DNA from: Haliclona indistincta
Lineage: Eukaryota > Porifera > Demospongiae > Haplosclerida > Chalinidae
Direction: 5' to 3'
NCBI GenBank assembly: GCA_964017065.1
Contig: OZ024783.1
Coordinates: forward strand, 14,134,040 to 14,198,039
DNA length: 64,000 bases
In this document: positions 36,533 through 48,558 of the stretch, piece by piece
Layout: every line of letters begins with the position of its first letter
Position numbering within the stretch: the stretch's first letter is position 1
Translations under genes and position numbers: made by a program
The notes under the pieces: model-generated
The model's database searches: none
What the model saw: the letters and a program-made list of their open reading frames with translations, nothing else
Told to the model about the DNA's origin: nothing

Positions 36533-39500
36533 ATGGCTGAGCAGGGTCCACCAGAGTACTTGACAGTGTTAAAACACATTTTTGATATCAACAATTGTAT
36601 CCAGCCTGCTGACCTACCATCCTTCTCATCTGAGCTCCTCCAGGCTGGTCTGATCACTGATGCTACTCACAGAGACGCCATTGCAACCACTGGGTTAGGC
36701 CCTGGAATAAAAATTGCCTCACTCACGGCAGCGGCTATGACAACGATTAAGGCGACACCTGGTTTGTTCAACAAATTCGTCATTATCTTAGAGACTAGAG
36801 ACAAACAGTTAGCCTCTACTCTGCGCTATGAGTGCAGCAGCAAGTGGCACGGTGAGTTGAGCAACAATGCAATATACTTTGTATACACCTCAATACACAT
36901 GCAATACTGACACATTATATATAGTGGTACTATTAAATGGGTCCATAGATATTTCTATGATGGGACTGACAGGGCAGCGACATAAAATTTTAATTTGTAT
37001 GAGATTTCTAGATTTCAACCTCAGCGACTTCAATTATGTATGGGTGTTAGTGTATATGTACTTCAACCTTAGCTTTTACAACATCCAACTTAATTGTGTT
37101 AGAAACCCTTCAGTATAATAATTTATACAATTATAGGTTTCCGAATTGTGTTAGAAACCCTTGAGTATATACTGTTATAGGTTTCCGAATCCAGTGCATG
37201 TATATGGTACCTTTTGTATAAATGGTACCATAATTATTATCATAACTGTTATGTTGTATAGATACAGCAAAGCAATGTGTAGGAGTGAACAACACACAGC
37301 GTGAGACTTGTACAAGTGGCAGTATGCTGACCTCAGCATCACCTGGTATGGAGTATGTGATAGTCTTATTCACTGATGATCATGCTTTCCTCAACCAGAT
37401 CAGTCTCTTTCTGTGTATGTGGCTGAACTGAAGAGAGTCTATCAAATACCGCCCACAACATGGCTGCCATTACCAGTCAGTAAGCACATTAAGGTAGCCA
37501 TGAGTAAAGAGAAGGGATTGCGATATGGTCATGAAGCTGATGAGCTGACAATGCAACGAGTCAAAGGAGATGTTGAGCAAGTCATGGCTGGTAAGGTGCT
37601 GGTAGATATTGATACTATCTTTGATGAAGGCACCTTTGATGATTGCCAGATTGATGGCAACTTTAGAAACACCCATCGACCATTAGTTATTCTTGTCGAG
37701 GGAGCATTCGGGTCGGGTAAAACAACACTGGCTTACCATTACTGCCAGAAGTGGGCCAATGGTAAGCTAGCTATGTTTGATTTGGTGGCTCTTGTCTACC
37801 TGCGCCACCCAGCTATTCATTCAGCTGGACCAAATATGAGTTTGAATGAACTTTTGTTAGTGGCTAGTGGAAACGATGACGAGAGAGATTATTATAGCAA
37901 ATGTGGCCCGATGTATCAAGGATGGTTTAAAGTTCTTACTCATTCTTGATGGCTGGGATGAGGCACCAGCTTGTCTTCGAGTACCATCAATTTGATCTTT
38001 TCGGGAAGGTAAGGCGTTCTTTGCCAAACTTCTTCGTTCCGTTTCTTCCAAAACTACCATCCTCATCACCTCTCGACCAGACTCTTCTATAGACCTACAA
38101 AGGTTAAGCGTTGTCAATCGAGTAGAGATTCTTGGGTTCACCAAGGAGAGCATACATGACTACTTCCGAGAAGCATTGTCTACTCAGCTTTCCTCCGATA
38201 AAGTAACAGTTGAATGCAGCAAGCTTAAGGAACACTTCATTAAATACCCAGCCATTGAAAGCAGCTGTTACATACCACTCAATGCAGCCATTCTTACACT
38301 CGTGTATCTAGATCGCAACTGTACTCTACCCACCACACGTCATGAGTTACTCAGTGAGCTACTTCTATGCTGTATTGACCGTGAAGTTAATACACGTCAG
38401 CCGTATAGAGTCTATGAATCAATATCTTCTCTTGACGACCTTCCTGATGACCTCAGGGAACATCTTAGCAACATCAGCAAACTGGCATATGAGGGAATCG
38501 TGCAAAATAAATTCGTTTTTTCTCAAAAGGAAACTCATCAAGATCTCCCTGCCATGGGAGTACTGCAGAAAGTCCAGTGGGCTGGTATTCGTAGCAAAAC
38601 AATGTCTTACAGCTTCAGTCATCTTTCAATCCAAGAGCTGCTTGCTGCTTATTACATCTCTAAAATGAAGGAAGCTGAGCAGGTGAAAGTGTTCCAAACC
38701 TTACTTGATGAGCCTCGGTTCTCTACTGTACTCCAGTTCTATGCTGGATTCACCAACCTCACCAATAAAGGTGTCCAAGAAATCATTGCTACAAGAGAAT
38801 TTGATGGCATTGGGCAGCCAAATCACGCTCTTATCGGTTTTATACGATGTTTCTTTGAGGCACAAGTTACGAGTGACTTGCTGTATCAACAGATTGTATC
38901 ACGTTTGCATGGAAATTTGTATCTTTCTCACATCACTTTGAGTCCACTAGACTGTATGTCTGTTGGATATTTCATGGCATTTGCTCTTAGACACATAAAG
39001 CTCAGTGTGCGTCTTAGAATGTGTCATCTCAATGATCACTTGTTTGATTTGCTTGTGAAAGAGTTTTCCAAACATTCCGGGCCAAAGGATACTTTACACG
39101 GACTCACATTAAATATGAGTCATAATAAATTTTGCGGTGCTCATATTGCCACTGTTTTTCAGACAAACACCAATCTGCGATTATTGGATATTAGCTGTTG
39201 TAGCATATCAGATGAGGGGGCAGAATCACTAGCTAGAGCACTTACTGTCAACAAGTCGTTACAAGAGCTGAATATCAGCGTCAACAAGATTGGTAACAAT
39301 GGTTCATCTCACCTTTTCACTGCTCTTCAGACAAACACCACTGTTAGAGCACTGGATATTAGTTATTGTCGAATATCAGACGAGGGGGCAGAAGTACTAG
39401 CTAGAGCACTTGCTGTCACATCATTACAAGAGCTGGATATCAGCATCAACAACATTAGTGATAATGGCATTGCTCATATTGCCACAGGTCTTCAGACAAA

Positions 39501-39939
39501 TTGTACACTAAAGACATTAGTGGTCTCAGTGACTGATGAGGGTGTAGAAAATTTAATGCTAGCAAGAGCTATTGATTCTTTGGAAATACTGGAACTACAT
39601 TGGTCATCCACACATCCAGACACCACAATGAAAAAATTAGGAGAATGTATCAGTACCAACAATGCACTGAAACAATTAATATTGGTGATAACTGTAGATG
39701 ATAGTTTAATGTGTCAGACTGATTTTCGACGAATCGTTGCGATTGGTGGAATACAACTGATACAGTCTCTTGAAAGCAATCGCCTTAAAAATCTTACATT
39801 CAGACTAGGATTAGATGACAGTAGTATTATAGATGAAGTATTTAATGAAGCTAAGGCAAGAGTGAACTCAGTAAGAAACAAAGAAAATAGGCTCAGTATA
39901 AATGTTACGGACCGATTTACAACCGCTGGCTCGTTTTAA
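36533..39939 (+). CDS. NACHT-LRR (NLR) immune receptor with death-fold-like N terminus; lesions in the NACHT exon
   Basis: Exons: 36533-36851, 37262-37345, 37399 onward. The N-terminal ~105 residues (LTVLKHIFDINNCI, LFNKFVIILETRD) look like a CARD/death fold. NACHT: Walker A GAFGSGKTTL at about 37705, Walker B FLLILDGWDEAP at about 37935, then ILITSRPD and SHLSIQELLAAYYIS (winged-helix/NACHT end). About 39100-39600 encodes RI-type leucine-rich repeats (LDISCCSISDEGAESLARAL and copies). Lesions: a one-base frame change near 37865-37885 and a TGA at 37993 in the correct frame; the downstream ~645 codons are open. This may be a recent pseudogene or a draft error. NLRs sense microbial or danger signals in the cytosol. 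A truncated inverted copy is at 8.1-9.7 kb. Confidence 0.8.
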
Positions 39940-40032
39940 AGCCGGCCGGCCTGTTTTAAAGCCGGCTGGCCCGTTTTAAAGCCGGCGGCCCGTTTTAAAA
40001 CGGGCCAAGTTGCAAATGGTCCGTAACATAAA
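39902..40032. mobile_element. Short MITE that forms the NLR 3' end
   Basis: The ends are ATGTTACGGACCGATTT and AAATGGTCCGTAACAT. The interior has three or four CCGTTTTAAAGCCGGC units. The homologous pseudogene at 8.1 kb lacks it, so the insertion is specific to this copy and replaces the last codons of the NLR (ending TAGSF). Confidence 0.75.
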
Positions 40033-41440
40033 TATTATGACTCGTTTTATGACTTCTCTGCCAATATATTAATTACTGTATGTTTAGTGTTAACTTTGCA
40101 AATCTCTTTGTACACATCACAATACCACATTTGTGCAATATTGCTGTGTTGTGTAATTGTAACTGTACCATGCTGTTTCCATGTAACTATCTCGCTCCAA
40201 TGAAACATGTCGACTTTTAATCACATACGAATGCGTATACCCCGGTACAAGTCTAAAATTGATTGCATAATGAAAACAAGTCTTAAGCAGATTATTGAGT
40301 CATTTTGAAGAAAGCCATGCTCCTACTGGGATAAACTTCATCCTCTACTGCTGGGTCACCATATCTACCAAAATTTAGACTCTGAAGCTGATACACATTC
40401 TAATGGAATGTTTTTTTGATAACTCTGATCTCAATTTGTGAATTTATTTACTATAGAACTCAACACATCAACAATTAATTTCGACAATTAAATTAAGTTC
40501 CCTTGTTGAAGTTTCAAAGATCTTGGGAGACATAACAAAAATGCGGGTCATAGTCTAAGTTTAGGTTGCTTGTGAATTAAAATTGAAGCTTATTGTCGGA
40601 ATTAATTTAATTAACAATTAACCACTTTTCATACATTGTATCTATTGGTTTCAAACCAGCAAAAATAACCGTGACTGGACAAATAAAAAGAAAATATGGA
40701 AAAATGCAAGTACTTACAGTGATGGATAACAGTTACACTATTATAAGAACCAGAGTTTGCCACTAGGATGGGTATTATTGAGAAGCACTGAGAACATGCA
40801 ATAATGAGAACCACTGAGATCCAATGAGAATCCGTGAGAACCACAATGAGTACAAGTAATCAAGAACCTTGTGAACAGTGCATTATTTCATTGCTATAAG
40901 AAGTGACTACAATTTAGATGCAATTGAGAATCATGAGAACAGGTTCTCAGCAAATGTAATTAACTAAATTAACAAATTAACTACAATTTTTATGTTCTTG
41001 AAGAAGCCACAGCCTGCACTAGTTAGTGATCTCAATGATTATATCAAACGGATAAAGCAAATATAACAATCAGTTTTTATACAGTCTATTGAAAATGCTC
41101 AAAAATCAATAGAGGGAACTGGAGTGTACGGTCACCCTATATCTTGTTGGTGGGTGGGTAAAGACAGTGGATGACTTAGACAAACTACTGAAGGTATAGT
41201 GACAAGAGGTCAATACTGGCTCACTTCGTGGGTCAGTTATTGTTTCTTATCTCGCTCCACGGTGTGAGGCAGATTTTCTCATCAAGCTCTAATAGCTCAG
41301 AATTCGAAAAGGTTTTATTTTTGACCAAGTTGACATGATTGTGTGAACTGACTATTAGAAGTACAGTAGGCATGAGCAAAGAGATAGCAAATTATTTGTT
41401 TGAATCTCATCTTATTGAAGCAACTACCTCAACTTACTGA
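40033..41440. other. Intergenic; first 400 bp duplicated at 7.7-8.1 kb in reverse
   Basis: 40060-40410 matches 7745-8080 in reverse ('acatacgaatgcgtatacc', 'aagaaagccatgctcctact'). The rest is AT-rich. 40790-40870 has a degenerate 'aatgagaaccactgag' repeat. No gene seen. Confidence 0.55.
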
Positions 41441-41870
41441 GCTTAACTTACAATGGTGTCACACCTCTTTTCATGGCATCCCAGGCCAGTGATTATAGTC
41501 AGTATTCTATACAAAAGGACCCAATCTTCAGAAAAATGATGGTGTTACGCCTCTGTGCATGGCAGCAAGAATGGTCACTATGATACAGTTAGTGTTCTAC
41601 TAATCCTGACCTTGAGAGAGTCACACCTCTATAGATAGCGGTCCAGAATGGATACTCTGAATAGTCTGCATTCGATCTTCTCAAAGCAAATCCCAATCCA
41701 GAGAGATGATGGTACCACATGCACCTCTTATGCTAACATGTCTTAACTATTATCCTCAAATTGTTAAACTACTACTAACCAATGGAGTTACGTTGATCCT
41801 AATGTACAACACTCAGATGGTTTTACTGCTCTTATGTTCCTCTTACATTGGAGTCTACTGAGCTACGTAC
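41441..41870 (+). pseudogene. Degenerate ankyrin-repeat remnant 2
   Basis: Ankyrin-like words in changing frames: GVTPLFMAS near 41460, NDGVTPLCMAAR near 41535, and a final DPNVQHSDGFTALM near 41800. Multiple stops and frameshifts. Same family as 29640-30010. Confidence 0.6.
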
Positions 41871-42693
41871 TCTAATGTTTGGTGCAGTCACTAGTATAGT
41901 ACAAATTCTTTTAGGCATAGTTATTTCTCAGTAATGGTCACAACGAACATTTAGATGATGTAGTATGTTAAAGTTACTGGAAATTCCATGCTGCTGATCA
42001 GTTGTCCTTAGCTTCTTCTGAGAAGCTTAATAATTAGTTACATTTGTAGCTGTTGCCGATACATTGTACCGTGTTATGTCCATACAATGTAAGTTAGCAA
42101 ATTCAAAACTAGTGCAATGCTTTCATGTGCAGAAATGATGCAAAATTTTACTATCCTGAAACAGCCTACACTATTTTGCATACTTCAGAACTTTTGATTT
42201 TTGCTGACACACAGCAGTTCTCTATGATTGATATTATTTCAGAGGTGGTACCTACACTAAATTCAATTCATACATCAGTACTAGTGAATGACTGGAAAAT
42301 TTGGTGCTTTTGTTCGTAACGTACCCGGCCAAAATTTCCTTGAGCCACCTAGTATGAAAATCTTGAAGGTACATGTATAGCATGAACAGAAATGCAGTTT
42401 AACATACCAATGTTGAACACCAATTTCAACTTAACAGAGAAAACCATGCTGCGGTGACAATTGAGAGGACTAGTGATTTTTAATGAGCCATGCACGGACT
42501 ATGCATATGAAAGTCCTCTTGACAATGGTTTTAAGCTAGTTTTCAATAAACACCGTCTGTAGCCTCATACCAGGCTCTTTTAAGGTGGCCGTTTAAAGAG
42601 GACAATCTCGCGTCAACCCTTAGTAGAATTATTTTTTAGGTACATCAAAAACAATGTTTGTACAAAACATGTAGTTGTTCAGTGTATGAGTGT
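41871..42693. other. Intergenic; no convincing gene
   Basis: A 64-codon frame at 42125-42319 shows no recognisable motif. The tail may hold the 3' UTR of the kinase-kelch gene (minus strand). Confidence 0.35.
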
Positions 42694-45600
42694 CTAGTTG
42701 GACGGAAGAGTGTCTAACTTGATGCTGTATGTTAACACTGTCCTCTCTTGACCTGCCATGATGTCAAGGTCTCCTCCACAGACAAGCACCTCAGTATCGG
42801 ACACGATTACACTGCATGGGTTCCTAATTGGTGAAATCTCAACAGGTCCTATAGTATCAACTTTAACCCATTCGTGACGGTTGGCTGGATTATACGCGAA
42901 GACATTGCCTCTTGAGCCAACTCCAGCCAAAGCCAATAGACTGTCGCCAAGAACGGTTAGACATCCATTCAGGTATTGGAGATTGTCAGGCAATGTCTTC
43001 CAAATTTTCTCAAACTCGGGGACTTTCCCTAATGCCGATTCAATTAGAGCGTCAAGAGAACAGTAGATAATGCGTTTATCTGATGGGTATAGTATGTACA
43101 GGTATCCATTGGATACAGTTGCCTGTAGGAATGCACCATCGTAAGGCATGTTGGCTGCATAGTGCCATGACTGACCGTCATACACTTCAACCGATTTCAA
43201 AGAAGCCATGAGGCGTAGAAAACCTTTCTTTCGACCACCACACACCACAAGATGATTCTTATACTCAACAGCCACAGCTGCATCTCTCATATCTCCTAGC
43301 TGTGATATCTCATCACCATCCCATTGTTTCGTTTCCGCATCCCACACAAGCACACGAGTGCTCAAGGTTGTTCCACTTGCGCCTCCAACTAGTACCAACT
43401 TGCCTTTATAGCTGGCAATGGCGTAGTTTGTCACAGGTGCATTCTCGTGATTCTGAGACCAACATGATTTTACTGTGTCATAAACCAAAATGTTCGAGCT
43501 ACTTCTGCCAGCATAAACTTTCCCGTCGATCAAGATAGCTTGAGCTTCCGACAGAGGTTGCTTCAAACGTGAGACCACTTTGACTTTTACAGAAGAATAC
43601 CTCTGCACAGAGTAAAATAAAATAATACATTTGAAATTAACATTGTAGAATGGCAGCTGCAGTGTTATTGTAATTATAGCACTAATTATTGTAGCACTAT
43701 GTACACTAAGAAATAGATTATCAAATAGCTATTACAGACACATGTTTACTAAACCACTAGGGTCATGAACATGAAGCTATTCTGAGTGCACATAACAACA
43801 CTCAAGGGAAAACAATACAAAATCTCTTACTTTTAAAATCTGATTTTTTTTACACATCAGTACCGCATCAGTACTTGTTTACGCTACTGAGGAGTTATCA
43901 TAGTACCACTAAGTATACACTGTGGTTTTATGCTATAGTTTTACCTTACTGAGTGGATTCAGTGTTGATGGCACAACAGGCAACACAGCATCTTGAGCAG
44001 CTCTGACATTGTCCTGCAACTGTCCGTGTCTCTTCTTTTCCTCCTCCAATTCTTCTCTCAACTGCTTAACTTTCTCTTCCTCATTGTTCTCCATCTGGAC
44101 TCCATCCTGCAACTGTCGGTTTCTCTTCTTTTCCTCCTCCAATTCTTCTCTCAACTGCTTAACTTTCTCTTCCTCATTGTTCTCCATCTGGACTACATCC
44201 TGCAACTGTCGGTTTCTCTTCTTTTCCTCCTCCAATTCTTCTCTCAACTGCTTAACTTTCTCTTCCTCATTGTTCTCCATCTGTAGGACTTCATCCTGCA
44301 ACTGTCGGTTTCTCTTCTTTTCCTCCTCCAATTCTTCTCTCAACTGCTTAATTTTCTCTTGCTCATTGTTCTCCATCTGCAGGACTCCATCCTGCAACTG
44401 TCGCTTTTGCTCCTCCAATTCTTCTCTCAACTGCTTAACTTTCTCTTCCTCATTGTTCTCCATCTGCAGGACTCCATCCTGCAACTGCTGGATTCTCTTC
44501 TTTTGCTTCTCCAATTCTTCTCTCAACTGCTTAACTTTCTCTTCCTCATTGTTCTCCATCTGTTTCCGTTTTTTCTCTTCTAGTAATTGCTCTCTCAACT
44601 GCGCCAACTCTTGATCTTTCTGTTGTTCATGATCATTTAGACGTTGAAAGCTTCTCTCCTTTTCTTCATTCAGTTCTTTTTGCAGCATATCTGCTCTGCG
44701 CCGCCATTCTCCTTCTTCTTCGGTTGTGACTGGCTGGTTGTTACCGATTGTCTGTAGAAGCCTCACAGGATCTTTAAATGGTGATGGATCTTCTTCATGC
44801 ATTACAGTCAGCTTTCTAACAAGATCGTCAGCTGTTGGTCGGTTGACTTGCTGATTATCAAGACATTGCAAAGCCAATTCTCTTAACTTGTGCCCTTCAG
44901 ATAGAATCAATTTAAACTCAGCCTCAAAAGCTTCTAGAGGGTCTGTTAAAACACGATAATGACCAGGCTTATCTAACTTAGCTTGCACACGTCTATCAGG
45001 TTCACTCTGTTTAAAACAGAACAAGATCAGTACTCCGAACGAGAAGCAGTCGATCAAAAGCGTGTATGCCTCTTTGAATTCTTTATCAGCTTCTAGTGGC
45101 ATATAGTTCGGAGTGCCTGGCATTGTAGTTTGCGTTCGTAATCTCCCCGTTGTTGGGTCAATATTAAGGGTTCGTGCCACTCCAAAATCGGCTATTTTTG
45201 CTGTCAGGTTGTCTGTTAGTAGTATGTTATTTGAGGACAAGTCGCGATGTGCGATATTCTTGCTGTGAAGATACCGTAGGCCACAGGCGATGTCAAGCAA
45301 AATCGATACTTTGATGTTGGTCGGAACAACAAAAGCACACTCTTCAAAAATAGTTTTGAGTGTGTATGACAGTCTCTCCATGACAATTATCGGGAAGTCG
45401 TTCATTTCCCAGTAAAGACCAACAAATCGAACTATGTTTGCATGGCGTAGTTCACACAGAAGATGACACTCCCTAACAAACTTTGATCTTGCAACATCTT
45501 GCGCGATGGTGGGATGAAGATATTTGCCCGCTAATGGAATACCATCTTTCTGAGCCATGCCCTGCAAGATAACAGACAAACCATGCAATCAATGCAGGAG

Positions 45601-45777
45601 GTGGGATTGGATAATTCTCTATAGCTAGCTACTATATGCAAAATGCTTCGTTATCAGTTCTTTGCTTACGCATACCTGAACTACACCATAAGATCCTCTT
45701 CCCAACTCTGGGCCTGTCTTCTTCAAGTCCTTTAGTTCATACTGACGTACTTGTGCCCACGGATCATCGCGATCCAT
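42694..45777 (-). CDS. Protein kinase (TKL-like)-coiled-coil-kelch fusion protein (3 exons, about 875 aa)
   Basis: Exons: 45777-45676, 45561-43945, 43602-42694, all phase 0. Kinase domain, residues of about 20-300: glycine loop GRGSYGVVQ, likely Lys in PLAGKY, catalytic HRDLSSNN, DFGVAR, and a MPGTPNYMPLEA activation/P+1 segment. All catalytic residues are present, so it should be active; it looks Ser/Thr/TKL type. Residues of about 320-560 are a charged coiled coil with six or seven near-identical 31-residue units (MENNEEEKVKQLREELEEEK). The last exon encodes kelch-type beta-propeller repeats (GKVYAGRSSSNILVYD, KLVLVGGASGTT, HLVVCGGRKKG, EVLVCGGDLD). Kelch domains bind partners and the coil should oligomerise the kinase. 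Substrate unknown. The start MDRDDPW is chosen because it leads directly into the kinase domain. Confidence 0.88.
44020..44565 (-). repeat. Tandem 93-bp coding repeat in the coiled coil
   Basis: Six to seven units encoding MENNEEEKVKQLREELEEEK plus KRNRQLQDG. The near-identity at DNA level indicates recent unit duplication or conversion. Copy number is likely polymorphic. Confidence 0.9.
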
Positions 45778-45977
45778 GCTTGTTGTTTCGAGATCAAGGC
45801 TACGTGTGACCTCGTGGCAGTGGTTTGTAAAAAGCGAATGCTGAAACTGAAAGTAGATGGAGGCAGGACAAAGAAAGAAAGGCTCGGCCAGTTCGACTAC
45901 CGACAGTACAGTCTGACCACCGAGCGAGCACGCCCACGTGTAGTAGGCGGAGTTTGGGACTGTCAACCACGTGCGTC
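45778..45977. promoter_or_regulatory. Head-to-head (bidirectional) promoter region, 200 bp
   Basis: The kinase ATG (minus, 45777) and NOP2 ATG (plus, 45978) are 200 bp apart. The region contains a perfect CACGTG E-box palindrome (CCCACGTGTAG near 45935) and a second one overlapping the NOP2 start (ACCACGTGCGTCATGG). No TATA box is evident. Sharing of the promoter is inferred from spacing. Confidence 0.55.
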
Positions 45978-48187
45978 ATGGGTCGCAAGAAAGATCTGAA
46001 GGAACTGAGAGACAAACCGCGAGGACCAGGTAGACGTCGTGTAGGCAAGCAAGGAGATCCTGAGCTTCCTGCTAAATTGAGAAAAGAGGACGAAGATGAC
46101 GCCCGGACAGAAGCGACCAGGAAATCAGGTGGTCACGTGCGCCAGAGAGCCAGAAAACGAGCCGAAAAAGCATCTATGCTGTCTGCCTTGAAGAAATCAA
46201 AAAAAGAGAAAGTCCGTGCTGTTGAAACTAAACCAGAAGCAAGCAAGAAAAGAAAGATAGAGCCTGTAGAGAATGACAGTGATGGTAGGTGTGGCTAGGA
46301 TGATAGACATGTGTTCAAATAGCCGTCAAGGGGTCTGATTTAGTGTAGGTGATTTCACAGATTTCGAAGAAATTTCATTATGCATGCTGTGTTAGTATAC
46401 TGAAAAATACAAAGTTTTCAGGAAAAATAATATAGTGATTTCACCCGTGTTGGACCCCTGCATAGCTATCTTATGTGATTCATTTTTGTTCAGAGACCTC
46501 AACCAAATTTAGCTAAAAAGCGTGAGATTTCGTAGTTTACGGAAATATCTGCTGTTATACTGAGATTTTTGGCTGTTATACGGAAAATTTAAAGCTTGAA
46601 TGCGTGAGTCTCACGCAAATTGCGTGAGAGTTGATAGCACTGTTTGTTTCAGGAAGCACTGTACACTCATTTTTATCTCACTCTTCTACAGGTGATGACC
46701 TGTTTGAGTTGCTCCCAAGCGCCAGTGACTCTGAAGAGGACAGCCTTCCAGCGGATGAGTTTGGAGACGAGAAAATGGAGGAAGACGAAATCGAGGAAGA
46801 GAGTGAACTAGACGAGAGCATAGCAGAAGATAGCGAAGAAGAGGAAGGCACGGAGGATGAAAAGTTGTTACCAATTGAGAGGAAAGCTCGTAAGCTAGAT
46901 CGACAGCAGCGAAAGGATAAGAAACTAGCTAAGAAGGAGCTAGAAGATGCTATTGATGATCAGGAGTTGTTTGAACTGCCTTCTCTTGAATCGCTAGAAG
47001 CAGAGAATTCTGACCTACCTACCATACACCAGCGTATACAGGAAGTAATTCATGTGCTGAACAACTTCAAAAAGTTCCGGCAACCTGGAAGGCATCGTAA
47101 GGAGTACCTGGACGTTCTTCAACACGATCTTAAGATTTATTACGGCTACGGTGACTTTCTCATTTGTCGATTTTTAGAGCTTTTTCCACTGTCTAATTTA
47201 CTTGAATTTCTTGAAGCTTGTGAGGTGCAACGCCCCGTGACTATTCGAGTGAACACTCTTAAAACTAGACGCAGGGACTTAGCCAGCACTTTGATATCTC
47301 GAGGAGTTAATCTAGATCCTATTGGGCCCTGGTCTAAAGTGGGTTTAGTGGTGTATGACAGTGCTGTTCCAATTGGAGCCACCCCGGAGTACCTTGCTGG
47401 TCATTACATGTTACAGGGAGCCTCCTCTATGCTGCCTGTGATGGCACTAGCTCCGCAAGATGGGGAGAGAATTCTAGACATGTGCTCTGCTCCTGGAGGC
47501 AAGACCACTTATATGGCTGCTCTGATGAAGAACACTGGTGTGCTAGTAGCTAATGATTCCAGCAGTGAGCGCTGCAAAGCTCTCGCTGGCAACATACAGC
47601 GTCTTGGCGTCCACAACAGTATCGTGTGCAACTACGACGGCAGAAAATTCCCCGTGGTGATGTCTGGATTTGATCGAGTACTGCTCGATGCTCCTTGCAG
47701 CGGTACCGGCGTAATATCCAAAGATCCCTCCGTGAAGACAAGTCGTACGGACAAGAACATTCAGCGTTGTTCTCACATACAGAAAGAGCTGATTTTGGCA
47801 GCCATTGATGCTCTTGATGCGAACTCATCGTCCGGAGGATACCTGGTGTATTCCACATGCTCTGTGCTGGTGGAAGAGAATGAATGGGTAGTGGATTATG
47901 CCTTGAAGATGAGGCACGTGAAGGTTGTCGAAACTGGACTCAATTTCGGTGTTCCTGGCTATGTCCGCTATCGCGAGAGGCGCTTCCATCCTTCCCTCTC
48001 CCACACTCGGCGGTTCTACCCTCACACGCATAACATGGACGGGTTCTTCGTAGCGAAACTCAAGAAGTTCCACAACAAAAAGCCTCAAGTTAAAGAACAG
48101 GATTCTGACAAAGAGGAGGAAGGAGAGAATTCAGAAGACGACAATGGTGCAAGCAGCAGTAGTGACAATGAAATGGATGAGAATTAG
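45978..48187 (+). CDS. NOP2: NOP2/NSUN1 rRNA cytosine-5 methyltransferase (2 exons, 600 aa)
   Basis: Exons 45978-46284 and 46692-48187 join in phase. The N terminus MGRKKDLKEL is basic and lysine-rich, followed by a long acidic stretch (EEDEIEEESELDE), as in nucleolar NOP2. The methyltransferase domain is complete: SAM-binding LDMCSAPGGKTTYMAALM, motif IV LDAPCSGTGV (conserved Cys) and motif VI VYSTCSVLVEENE (catalytic Cys), ending NMDGFFVAKL. NOP2 makes m5C in the large-subunit rRNA and acts in 60S assembly in the nucleolus. Upstream in-frame ATG at 45954 is possible, but MGRK matches the usual family start. AATAAA at about 48207 is the likely poly(A) signal. Confidence 0.95.
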
Positions 48188-48558
48188 TGTCGTTTTTATT
48201 ATGTATAATAAAATACCGCCTGAGAATTTTCACTGTCGTCTACTCTATAGCATGAAAAGCACTTTACATGGAAGTGGTTAGAGGTACTATTAGGTATGGT
48301 AAAGTGCAGTTTTATTAGCTGAGCGCGCATGCGTTTCGCCTACGCAATTTGGGTCACACGTGCGTTGTGGGCGGAGCCTGGTGATCGATCGATGATGACT
48401 GATCGATAATCAAAAACCGATATCTGTCTGGAAATACATCAACATTCAGTACTGCGCTGGCCTTTGTACGTTACTCCACCTCCTTAGAAGGTGGACTAGA
48501 GTTCCAGCCAGCACTACGTGATCCGGATCCGCCAGCCGCTGAAACCAGCGCAACGGCG
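48188..48558. other. Intergenic/promoter of the second ankyrin gene
   Basis: Contains the NOP2 3' end (AATAAA about 48207). Around 48320-48400 are CGCATGCG and CACACGTGCG strings upstream of the ankyrin start. No gene seen. Confidence 0.45.

Noticed and set aside
43993..44614. Plus-strand Leu/Phe/Ser-rich frames of 74-201 codons
   Set aside because: Antisense of the coiled-coil repeats in the kinase-kelch gene.
46686..48088. Minus-strand frames of 60-102 codons opposite NOP2
   Set aside because: Shadows of the strongly supported NOP2 coding exon.
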